This document shows, piece by piece, positions 1 to 6,702 of a DNA stretch of 10,407 nucleotides (positions are counted from its first letter, which is position 1; each line of letters starts with the position of its first letter). The notes beneath the pieces were generated by a model. That model had not been told where the DNA came from. It saw only the letters and a program-made list of their open reading frames with translations, and searched no databases. Position numbers and translations under genes: made by a program. Origin of the DNA: an uncultured Bacteroidales bacterium (GTDB taxonomy: Bacteria; Bacteroidota; Bacteroidia; Bacteroidales; P3); NCBI GenBank assembly GCA_937915785.1, contig CALGGY010000023.1, positions 1 through 10,407 on the forward strand. The letters are read 5' to 3'.

Positions 1-61
1 TAATAACTACTATTCCAGCTAACCAATACATCAATTTTTTATCGTTCGATTTCTTCTTCAT
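1..61 (-). CDS. N-terminus of an unidentified membrane-anchored or exported protein, cut by the left edge
   Basis: Reading leftward from the ATG at 61-59 gives 20 codons, MKKKSNDKKLMYWLAGIVVI, with no stop before the window edge. A lysine-rich start followed by a hydrophobic stretch (from about residue 10) is what an N-terminal membrane anchor or signal peptide looks like; no function can be assigned from 20 residues. The start is well supported by GGAGG five bases upstream. The surrounding 90 bases are only about 27% GC, far below the rest of the window. The gene points away from the SusC-like fragment and may come from a different molecule if the left end of this contig is a chimera. Confidence 0.55.
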   Translation of the reverse strand, partial: MKKKSNDKKLMYWLAGIVVI

Positions 62-66
62 TTTGA

Positions 67-71
67 CCTCC
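67..71 (-). promoter_or_regulatory. Strong Shine-Dalgarno site for the left-edge gene
   Basis: On the minus strand GGAGG is followed by five bases (TCAAA) and then ATG. It decides the start of the partial gene at 1-61. None of the other complete genes in the window has a comparable site, which fits the idea that this strip has a different origin or a differently regulated gene. Confidence 0.6.
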
Positions 72-100
72 AATTAAATATTTTATGTTGTTCCCTCTGG

Positions 101-1054
101 CGCCTGTCCATCCGTTCCAACAACAGCTACATTCCTTTCGAGACGGACAGCCGCGATTTCCTGAACAAGGTGACGGTCACGGCCAACGTGGCGTATTCCC
201 GCATCGTTTCCAAGGGTATCGAGACCAACTCCGAGTACGGCTCCATTCTGGGTTCCGCCATCGCCTTCAACCCGACGATCCCCGTGTATGCCTCCGAGGC
301 TGAGGCTGCCCGGATCCTGGCGGAGCCCCCGACAGCTGTCGTGGACAAGGACGGCCGGGTGTTCTCCATGCCGCCGTCCGGATTCCAGGAACTGACCAAC
401 CCGCTCGCGCAGTTGGCCACCAATTCCAACAGCATCGGCAATTCCGACAAATTCGTCGCCAATTTCGGTGCCGAACTGGACATCATGCCCGGCCTGAAGT
501 TCAAGACTAACTACGGCGTGGATCTCTCCTTCTGGCGCAACCGAGGTTACGGTTTCGAGCAGTACAAAAGTTCGATGAACCAGACCCTCACCAGCTGGGT
601 CAACATGGGCATGAACGAAGGCCTCCGCTGGCAGACGGAGAACTATTTCTCCTACAACAAGCAGCTTGGCAAGCACTACTTCGCAGCCGTGCTCGGCCAG
701 TCCGCGATGAGCTATTCCTACACCTATGTGTCCGGCACGGACTACCAGCTCAAGGAGACCAACCCGGCCATGGCCTACATCGACTCCGCCATCGGCGACA
801 CCGATGACGAGCGCACCAGCGGCGGCACCGGCGGCTACGACGTGCAGCGTCTGGCCTCCTACTTCTTCCGCTTCGACTACAACTTCGACGAGCGCTATAT
901 GCTGCAATTCACCATCCGCCGCGATGGTTCGTCCCGTTTCGGCCCGGGCCACAAGTGGGCTACGTTCCCCGCTGTCTCCGCCGGTTGGAACGTCACCAAC
1001 GAACCCTGGTTCCGCGAGGGACGTCCCGATTGGATCAACCAGCTGAAACTCCGC
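101..1054 (+). pseudogene. Internal fragment of a SusC/RagA-family TonB-linked outer-membrane receptor, lacking both ends
   Basis: The reading frame holds about 318 codons from the middle of a SusC-type beta barrel; whole proteins of this family are roughly 1000 residues and import glycans or peptides through the outer membrane with a SusD partner. The plainest signature is at 901-990: RRDGSSRFGPGHKWATFP then AGW, preceded by RLASYFFRFDYNFDERYMLQ, a hallmark barrel segment of the family. The signal peptide, carboxypeptidase-like domain, TonB box and plug are absent, and so is the C-terminal barrel: the sequence breaks off after INQLKLR, where SusC proteins normally continue with a (S/A)-(Y/W)-G-Q-N/T-G-N motif. 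Recognisable homology reaches back to about base 101 (RLSIRSNNSY), upstream of the GTG at 170. GC is about 60-70% and serine is mostly TCC, unlike everything downstream. No susD lies next to it. It cannot make a working receptor. Confidence 0.85.
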
Positions 1055-2680
1055 ATAATGAAACAGGCCGAGAGCAACAACAGCCGCGCCAGCCAGATGG
1101 CTTACGCTTTTGTGGAACACCGCAACTGGGGCGACGTGGTGAACGAAATCGATGAGCTTGCCAAAATCACCAAGAAAGACATTGTGGATTTCGCCAACCG
1201 TATCTGCAAGGACAACAACTACGTGATTGTTTACAAACAGCAGGACACCCCCGACCCCGTAACCAAAGTGCAGAAACCTGCCATCACACCCATCTATGTA
1301 AGCCGCGACAACGAAAGCCCGTTCCTTGCCAGTATCAAAGAATCCGCCAACAAGGCAAAACCCATACAGCCTCAGTTCATCAACTTTGGCAAAGACCTTA
1401 AGAAAGGTAAGACCGCCAACGGCAGCGATGTACTTTACGTTAAAAATGTTGAAAACGGCACTTTCAACCTGCAGTACCGTTTCGAGTTCGGTTCCTCCGC
1501 CGACAAAACCATCGACCTTGCCTCGGACCTTGTGGAATACCTCAACACCGACAAACACTCTGCCGAGCAACTTAAAGAGGAGTTCTACCGTCTGGCCTGT
1601 TCGTGGGGCATCAGCGTTGGCGGACGCGCCGTTACTGTCAGCATCAGCGGATTGGCCGAAAACATGGAAAAGGCAATGACCCTTGTGGAAGAGGTGATGG
1701 CCACATGCCAGCCCAACGACGAAGCTCTGAAAATGCTTGTGGAACGTGCCATCAAGAGCCGCACCGACAACAAGACCAACCAGCGCGCCGCCTTCAGCGC
1801 CCTCAACCGCTATGGCATTTACGGCGAAGAGTATATCAAAGAAACCAACGAAAGCGATGCCGAATTGCGCGCCTACACCGCCCGCCAGCTCACCGATGCC
1901 CTGCACAACCTGTTCAACTACAAGCACCGCGTGCTTTACTACGGCCCGCTGAGCCTCAAGGATGCCACCGCCGCTGTGAACCGCATCCACAAAGTTAAAC
2001 CCACCAAGGATGTGCCAGCAAACAAAATTTTCCAGCCTCAGGCAGTGAACGAAAATCAGGTGCTTTTTGTGGACTACAACGCCAAAAACACCTACGTAAC
2101 CGAATACTTCCGCGGCGAACATTTCAACACCGCACAGGTGCCCGGCATGAACCTCTTCAACGAATATTTCGGCGGCTCGATGAACGCCATAGTGTTCCAA
2201 GAAATGCGTGAGAAACACAGCCTTGCCTACAGCGCCAGCAGCCACTACACCTACGGCACAGACAAGGACGGCTACTTCTTCAACAGCGCCAACGTCATCA
2301 CCCAAAACGACAAGCTGATGGACGCCCTCAACGCTTACGAGGAGCTCTTCAACGACATGCCTCAGGCCGAAGCCAATTTCAAACTGGCCAAGGATGCACT
2401 GCTGGCCGGCAGCCGCACCGCCCGCACCACCAAGTTCGGCATCATCAGCGCCTACCTCACCTGCGAGCAGATGGGATGGAAAGAACCACTCCGCAAACAG
2501 AACTTCCAAGCCTACCAGAATATGACGATGAAAGACCTTGTGGATTTCCAGCAAAAACACATCAAAGGCCAGAAAAAGACCTACCTCATACTTGGCAAAG
2601 AGAGCGAGATGGATTTTAACGCCCTCTCCAAATTCGGTAAAGTGAAAAAACTTACCCTTGACGAGATTTTCGGATATTAA
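170..2680 (+). CDS. Composite open reading frame: SusC-like barrel fragment fused in frame to the C-terminal part of an M16 peptidase
   Basis: As the sequence stands, one frame is open from the GTG at 170 (and further upstream to a stop at 20-22) to TAA at 2678-2680, 836 residues. Residues 1-295 are SusC-like, residues from about 296 are M16-like. There is no ribosome binding site or signal peptide at the GTG, and the frame is already open and SusC-like upstream of it, so this start has no support. The two parts belong to unrelated families: an outer-membrane receptor and a zinc peptidase whose HxxEH catalytic site is not present. A gene finder would report this as one protein, but the joined product is most likely not real. 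The low confidence refers to its being a natural gene, not to the frame being open. Confidence 0.35.
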   Translation: MTVTANVAYSRIVSKGIETNSEYGSILGSAIAFNPTIPVYASEAEAARILAEPPTAVVDKDGRVFSMPPSGFQELTNPLAQLATNSNSIGNSDKFVANFGAELDIMPGLKFKTNYGVDLSFWRNRGYGFEQYKSSMNQTLTSWVNMGMNEGLRWQTENYFSYNKQLGKHYFAAVLGQSAMSYSYTYVSGTDYQLKETNPAMAYIDSAIGDTDDERTSGGTGGYDVQRLASYFFRFDYNFDERYMLQFTIRRDGSSRFGPGHKWATFPAVSAGWNVTNEPWFREGRPDWINQLKLRIMKQAESNNSRASQMAYAFVEHRNWGDVVNEIDELAKITKKDIVDFANRICKDNNYVIVYKQQDTPDPVTKVQKPAITPIYVSRDNESPFLASIKESANKAKPIQPQFINFGKDLKKGKTANGSDVLYVKNVENGTFNLQYRFEFGSSADKTIDLASDLVEYLNTDKHSAEQLKEEFYRLACSWGISVGGRAVTVSISGLAENMEKAMTLVEEVMATCQPNDEALKMLVERAIKSRTDNKTNQRAAFSALNRYGIYGEEYIKETNESDAELRAYTARQLTDALHNLFNYKHRVLYYGPLSLKDATAAVNRIHKVKPTKDVPANKIFQPQAVNENQVLFVDYNAKNTYVTEYFRGEHFNTAQVPGMNLFNEYFGGSMNAIVFQEMREKHSLAYSASSHYTYGTDKDGYFFNSANVITQNDKLMDALNAYEELFNDMPQAEANFKLAKDALLAGSRTARTTKFGIISAYLTCEQMGWKEPLRKQNFQAYQNMTMKDLVDFQQKHIKGQKKTYLILGKESEMDFNALSKFGKVKKLTLDEIFGY
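1055..2680 (+). pseudogene. M16 (insulinase/pitrilysin-type) peptidase, C-terminal part; 5' end missing
   Basis: These roughly 541 codons match the distal part of large Bacteroidales M16 metallopeptidases, which are about 900-950 residues, carry two M16 halves and usually act in the periplasm. Fusion-frame residues 297-375 are the end of the first half, with the linker-like LAKITKKDIVDFANR and a NYVIVYK strand. From about 383 comes the second half, including the FGGSMNAIVFQEMREKHSLAYSA segment (about 667-689), the arginine/tyrosine-bearing motif of the non-catalytic half. The C-terminus, LTLDEIFGY, looks native. The zinc site HxxEH with its distal glutamate belongs to the missing N-terminal portion, so this piece alone should have no peptidase activity. 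Serine is mostly AGC and leucine often CTT, matching the rest of the contig better than the SusC piece does. A strong terminator follows 17 bases after the stop. The true gene is probably intact in the source genome and cut here by the junction at about 1046-1057. Confidence 0.87.
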
Positions 2681-2697
2681 TCTGTATATGAGCCAAT

Positions 2698-2737
2698 GGA
2701 ATATGCAAGCCGTGAGAGGCTTGCATATTCCTTTTTT
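2698..2737 (+). terminator. Strong intrinsic terminator after the M16 gene
   Basis: A perfect 14-bp inverted repeat (2698-2711 with 2718-2731, arm GGAATATGCAAGCC) closes on a six-base loop GTGAGA and is followed at once by six T residues. It lies 17 bases after the M16 stop codon and ends only 14 bases before the next start codon, so it also forms most of the leader region of that gene. Confidence 0.9.
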
Positions 2738-2751
2738 ATAGAAGCCTCCCA

Positions 2752-5049
2752 ATGTCAAAATCCAATTCTCATCCCAAACATCTTCTTGGAAGTGCCATAA
2801 CCGTCTGCGCCGCTATTGTCCTTATAGGTCTTTTCTGGGGCTTTGGCTGGCTGACACACTGGAGCACTATGTTCTTCTCGACCGGCAGCGAGGACCTGAT
2901 AAAGGATGTCTACACGACCACCTACCACGTTGCCTACGACGACGGAATGACGATATCGGACGCGATGAACTATCCCTACGGCGAATACTACACTTTCACG
3001 GGCTTGAACCCCATTGTTGCGGCTCCGTTGCAACTGCTGCGCAAAGCTGGTGTCGAGCATACGGAAAGGGCTGTGCTGCCGCTGATGAACCTTATGTCGC
3101 TGTTGTCCATCGTCCTATGCGCGTTGTTCTTGTACCTGCTGCTGCGCGAGTTGAAGCTGCCGGTGTGGTATTCGGTCGTTGTGGCTCTGCTTCTCACTCT
3201 GATGTCGCCCCAGCTACAACGCATCGGGGCACATATGTCGCTGAGCTACTACTGCGCCATCCCGATGCTGCTTTACTTCACGCTGCGCCACCTTCGCAAC
3301 GGCGCGTGGGGATGGGCGTTGGCGATAGGCGTGTCGATGCTGTGGTTTGCTTTGTGCCATCCCTATTATCTTGTGTTTTATGCCGTTATCGCCGTCGGGG
3401 AGCTGGCGTATGTCATTATTCGTCGCCAAAACATTGAATGGTGCAAGGAGAAAGGCTGGCTCAAGATTGGCATAGCCGCGTTGGTTGAGTTGGTGTTGCC
3501 GCTGGGCGTGTTTTACGTTTTGTCGCACGTGGGTATGCCCGACGGCGAACGCACCGCGGTGCCGGCAGGATTTTTCAACTATCAGGGCAGGATAGAGGGT
3601 GTTTTCTTCCCCTACGGACGCCTCTATTTTTGGGAGGACAGCAAGCTGTTTGCCCGTGTGCAATGGGAGGCTCGCAACTATGTGGGTCTTGTGGCTGTTG
3701 TAGCCATCGTGCTGATTGTCTGGTATTTCTTTCGCAATATCGCCAAGAAACGCTATGCTTCGCTGCTGCGTCCCACCGACAGCCGCGAGCTCAACCTGTT
3801 CCTGCTTGTCGCCACGGTGCTGATGCTTTTTGCCTGCGGAATGCCGCTCAACTGGTTTCCGCGCAACATCGTGGCCTACATCGGTCCGCTGGCGCAGTTC
3901 CGCGCACAGGGACGCTTTGTGTGGCTGTTTGTGTATGTCATCAATATTGTGGCTTTCTACGGGCTGTTCCGCTGGATGCAGTCGTGTCCAAAGACGTTTC
4001 GCAAGGTGGTGCTCGCCGTCGCCCTCGTAGTTATGGCTGCCGAAGCCACCGCCTACAACTGGCGGAACAAGGCTTGGTATTCAAACCAATGGGCCGAATG
4101 GACCGACTACGACAACCAGCTGCCACAGAACCAATGGGTTAACAACATAGATGCTTCCCAGTATCAAGCCATCCTGACGCTACCAGTCTTCAACGCTGGC
4201 AGCGAGTTGGTCTACCTGCCCTCGCAGGACCGTATGTTTGCCCGCAGTGCCCTGCTGTCGATGAAGACAGGCCTGCCCCTGGTGTGCAACGAGAGTGCCC
4301 GCTCCGACATCCGCCAGGCGTGGGACTGCATAGCCCTGTCGCGCACAGCGTTCGATTTGCTGCGATTTGCCGACGCTTTGCCCGACGACAGACTTCTGTT
4401 GCTCGCCGTCACCAAAAACAAGGACCTGCTGTCGGATGCCGAGAAGATGATACTTCATTACGCCGACACGCTGATGATGCTGGACGAGATGGAACTCTAT
4501 TCGCTTCATCCCGACGTGCTGCGCCTTGTCAGAGTAGAGACGGGCGACGTGCTGAAGGCCCTTTACGAAACAGCCACGACGGACAGCATCGATTTCAGCC
4601 GGGCGGCACTCGTCGTTCCCGACACCGTTGAAGGCGACATACACCGCTGGACGACAGTCTACGACGGGCCGGTGGCGCTGACGGGCGACGTGGAGATAAG
4701 CTTCTGGATGTCGCACATACTCGACGACCAGTACAGCCGCTCGGACATCAAGGTCTTCGCCACAACAGGTGATGATGAAAAGCAGCTGTTCGGCTGGTGC
4801 GTCGACGTATTGCTCGACATCGTCGACATCGACATAGGCGAAGGTCTGTTCCGCCTGCATACAACGCTGCCCGACGGATGCAACGCGCTGCGTATCACGA
4901 TGCGCAACAGGCAGATGCGGCCGTCGCCTGTGATGTTCCACCATCTGCTTGTGCGTCCCGAAGGTGTGCACGTGCCCTTCGCCGACGGTCAACGCTACAT
5001 CGACAATATACCATTGAAAGACGAAATGATAAGAATAAAAGAACGCTGA
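2752..5049 (+). CDS. Polytopic membrane protein, GT-C glycosyltransferase-like, with a long C-terminal soluble domain
   Basis: The protein has 765 residues. The N-terminal 435 or so contain about ten or eleven hydrophobic segments, roughly at 12-34, 110-132, 137-152, 164-178, 186-222 (two), 236-258, 310-328, 347-363, 388-406 and 417-433. Residues 435-765 are soluble and probably periplasmic. The first loop after TM1 carries GSEDLIKDVYTTTYHV and then MNYPYGE and LNPI; an acidic pair in the first extracytoplasmic loop is the usual catalytic position in GT-C enzymes, which transfer sugars from polyprenyl-phosphate donors. Similar loops are common in Bacteroidota membrane proteins annotated only as hypothetical or putative mannosyltransferase. 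The donor and acceptor are unknown. The tail (from YNWRNKAW at 435) has alternating predicted strands late on (about 640-735) that could be a carbohydrate-binding-like sandwich; this is inference. The ATG at 2752 gives a sensible cytoplasmic N-terminus before TM1. Two bases separate it from the GH5-like lipoprotein, so the two are surely co-transcribed. Confidence 0.8.
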   Translation: MSKSNSHPKHLLGSAITVCAAIVLIGLFWGFGWLTHWSTMFFSTGSEDLIKDVYTTTYHVAYDDGMTISDAMNYPYGEYYTFTGLNPIVAAPLQLLRKAGVEHTERAVLPLMNLMSLLSIVLCALFLYLLLRELKLPVWYSVVVALLLTLMSPQLQRIGAHMSLSYYCAIPMLLYFTLRHLRNGAWGWALAIGVSMLWFALCHPYYLVFYAVIAVGELAYVIIRRQNIEWCKEKGWLKIGIAALVELVLPLGVFYVLSHVGMPDGERTAVPAGFFNYQGRIEGVFFPYGRLYFWEDSKLFARVQWEARNYVGLVAVVAIVLIVWYFFRNIAKKRYASLLRPTDSRELNLFLLVATVLMLFACGMPLNWFPRNIVAYIGPLAQFRAQGRFVWLFVYVINIVAFYGLFRWMQSCPKTFRKVVLAVALVVMAAEATAYNWRNKAWYSNQWAEWTDYDNQLPQNQWVNNIDASQYQAILTLPVFNAGSELVYLPSQDRMFARSALLSMKTGLPLVCNESARSDIRQAWDCIALSRTAFDLLRFADALPDDRLLLLAVTKNKDLLSDAEKMILHYADTLMMLDEMELYSLHPDVLRLVRVETGDVLKALYETATTDSIDFSRAALVVPDTVEGDIHRWTTVYDGPVALTGDVEISFWMSHILDDQYSRSDIKVFATTGDDEKQLFGWCVDVLLDIVDIDIGEGLFRLHTTLPDGCNALRITMRNRQMRPSPVMFHHLLVRPEGVHVPFADGQRYIDNIPLKDEMIRIKER

Positions 5050-5051
5050 TT

Positions 5052-6509
5052 ATGAAACGTATACTGCTACCGCCTGTGGTTTTTGCACTCCTGCTGTCCT
5101 GCCATCGTGGCGGGGAGACGCCGGTTCTTTACAACGAATCGCTGCCGCCCGTTACCGACGGGTATGTAGGTCTGCAGGACGGACATTTCGTCCTCAACGG
5201 CGAACCTTGGTTCCCCTTGATGCTCAACTACAAGGCTTTTATCCAAGGCGACAGTGTGATCCCGGCACCTTATTACACCGGCACTAACTTGCGCGAACAT
5301 TTCGACACCATCGCCAGCTGGGGTTTCAACGCCGTGAGGGTCTGCCTTGATGTGATGAGCGAGGGCGACAGCACCGCCAAGTTCGAGGCTACACGGCGTA
5401 TGGTGCAAACTGCCGATAGCGCCGGACTTCGTGTGATGCTGCTTATAAAGACGCCTTTCGAGCCCTACTGGCAATCGTACACAAAGGGGTTGCTTCGCCA
5501 TCTGGCCAACCTGCCGGCACTGTGGGCATACGATTTTTTCAACGAACCCCTCTATTTCGACCCCGAACCAGACCGCGACAAGATGGATGCCGCCCGGCTG
5601 GTTGCCGAATGGCGCCACTGGGTACGCACCTACGCACCGCATCAGCTCTTCACTGTGGCCACCGCCGAACCTATCGAGGTTTTTGAATGGGACCCGGCAC
5701 TGCTTCCGGTGGATTTTGTCGAGATGCACACATACCACCCACTACGCGTTAAAAGCGAGATGTGGTGGTATAGTCACTACTGCGGCAAACCGTGGATGGT
5801 GGGCGAGACCGGACTGCCTGCCGATGGCGACTCCGTGCCTTACCCATGGCAAGCCGATTTTCTTGTGCAGACCTTTGCTTGGGCCAAAAGCATGGGGGCA
5901 GCCGGCTACGGATGGTGGGAGTTTCAGGACGATCCTCAAGGTGTGAACTTCGAAGCACAATACACTGGCTTGCGCAATGCCGAAGGAAAAAACAAACCCG
6001 CCGTGCAGGCGTTGACAGAAATGCTGACCTACTCCGTTGCTTATGCTGGTAAGGATATTCCTACTAATTATTATAATATGTTGGCGTACAGCAACATACT
6101 CGTAACCGGACAAATTGTTGACGAGACCTCCGGCCAACCGGTGGAGGGTGCCGTAGTCCGTGGCTGGAACGACGATTGGAGCGTGGGTATGAACACCTTC
6201 ACCGACCGGCAAGGCCGTTTTACGCTATACAGCAACGACTACAACGTGCATTTCGAAATCTCCGCCCCGTGCATGAGCCGGCAGAAATTCGACAAACGTG
6301 ATATAAAATACCAAACCGTCGGCAAACTCAATCCCGACAGCCTGCCCGACCGCAGCCGCGAATACCAGCAGATAGACTACCGGCAGTATATGGACGGTTT
6401 TTCGGGCAAACAAACGGTTTTCAATATGGATTTCGAAGCGGCGCAGTTCTCCCGCCACAGCCTGCTTGGCGACATGGGCACCATAAAACTGCACCGACTC
6501 AAAGAGTAA
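5052..6509 (+). CDS. Lipoprotein with GH5-like (clan GH-A) glycoside hydrolase barrel and C-terminal carboxypeptidase-regulatory-like domain
   Basis: The start at 5052 gives 485 residues with a lipoprotein signal peptide: MKRILLPPVVFALLLSC, acylated cysteine at 17. A longer in-frame start at 4797 would lie inside the upstream gene and bury the signal peptide, so it is rejected. Residues about 35-330 read as a TIM barrel of the GH5/cellulase type: VLNGEPWFPLMLNY near the start, ASWGFNAVRVCLD (88-100), acid/base Glu165 in DFFNEP, His226 and His229 in EMHTYHP, nucleophile Glu252 in VGETG, and the late GYGWWEFQDDP. Residues about 350-405 (VTGQIVDETSGQPVEGAVV) match the small beta-sandwich seen in CarboxypepD_reg-like domains. 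Substrate cannot be predicted; a beta-mannan, beta-glucan or an endogenous glycan are all possible. No acidic cluster follows the lipid cysteine (CHRGGE), so it lacks the typical Bacteroidota surface-export signal and may face the periplasm. The two-base spacing from the GT-C-like gene suggests both act on the same glycan. Confidence 0.85.
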   Translation: MKRILLPPVVFALLLSCHRGGETPVLYNESLPPVTDGYVGLQDGHFVLNGEPWFPLMLNYKAFIQGDSVIPAPYYTGTNLREHFDTIASWGFNAVRVCLDVMSEGDSTAKFEATRRMVQTADSAGLRVMLLIKTPFEPYWQSYTKGLLRHLANLPALWAYDFFNEPLYFDPEPDRDKMDAARLVAEWRHWVRTYAPHQLFTVATAEPIEVFEWDPALLPVDFVEMHTYHPLRVKSEMWWYSHYCGKPWMVGETGLPADGDSVPYPWQADFLVQTFAWAKSMGAAGYGWWEFQDDPQGVNFEAQYTGLRNAEGKNKPAVQALTEMLTYSVAYAGKDIPTNYYNMLAYSNILVTGQIVDETSGQPVEGAVVRGWNDDWSVGMNTFTDRQGRFTLYSNDYNVHFEISAPCMSRQKFDKRDIKYQTVGKLNPDSLPDRSREYQQIDYRQYMDGFSGKQTVFNMDFEAAQFSRHSLLGDMGTIKLHRLKE

Positions 6510-6702
6510 TCCAAGCCCCCCCCATTGTAAAACAAAACCAAAAATGCGCCAACGGCACATCATTCTAATATCCCCTGACAAGCAAAGCACAGTCGGTGGA
6601 AGCACAATCTAAGGATATAGCATGCAACACAAATAAAGAAACACAAAACATCGGACTGCACTCAGTGGCACAGTCCGATGTTATTATTTTATGTCGGTAT
6701 TA
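6510..6702. other. Intergenic region between convergent genes
   Basis: This 193-base gap separates the GH5-like gene from the oppositely oriented mutB. It contains a run of eight C at 6516-6523 just after the GH stop codon and the hairpin at 6647-6682. No coding potential, promoter or RNA gene was recognised in the remainder. Confidence 0.7.
6647..6682. terminator. Bidirectional intrinsic terminator between the GH5-like gene and mutB
   Basis: A perfect 12-bp inverted repeat (6647-6658 with 6671-6682, arm AACATCGGACTG) encloses a 12-base loop. On the plus strand it is followed by ATTATTTTA, and on the minus strand the arm runs into TTGTGTTTC, giving TTTTG overall. Both flanking genes converge on it, with its minus-strand entry 20 bases past the mutB stop codon, so it can end both transcripts. 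Confidence 0.82.

Noticed and set aside
83..2758. An 891-codon open frame on the minus strand, antisense to the whole SusC-M16 region
   Set aside because: Its product is low-complexity, rich in Val, Gly, His and Phe in the way expected from the complement of GC-biased coding DNA, matches no family I know, and crosses the composite junction. The sense strand has clear family motifs.
4797..5051. In-frame 5' extension of the GH5-like gene to 4797
   Set aside because: It is arginine-rich shadow translation of the upstream membrane-protein gene and would place a lipoprotein signal peptide 85 residues inside the protein.
6516..6523. Run of eight C as a possible phase-variation tract
   Set aside because: It lies just after the stop codon of the GH5-like gene and before a terminator, so length changes would not alter a protein or an obvious promoter.
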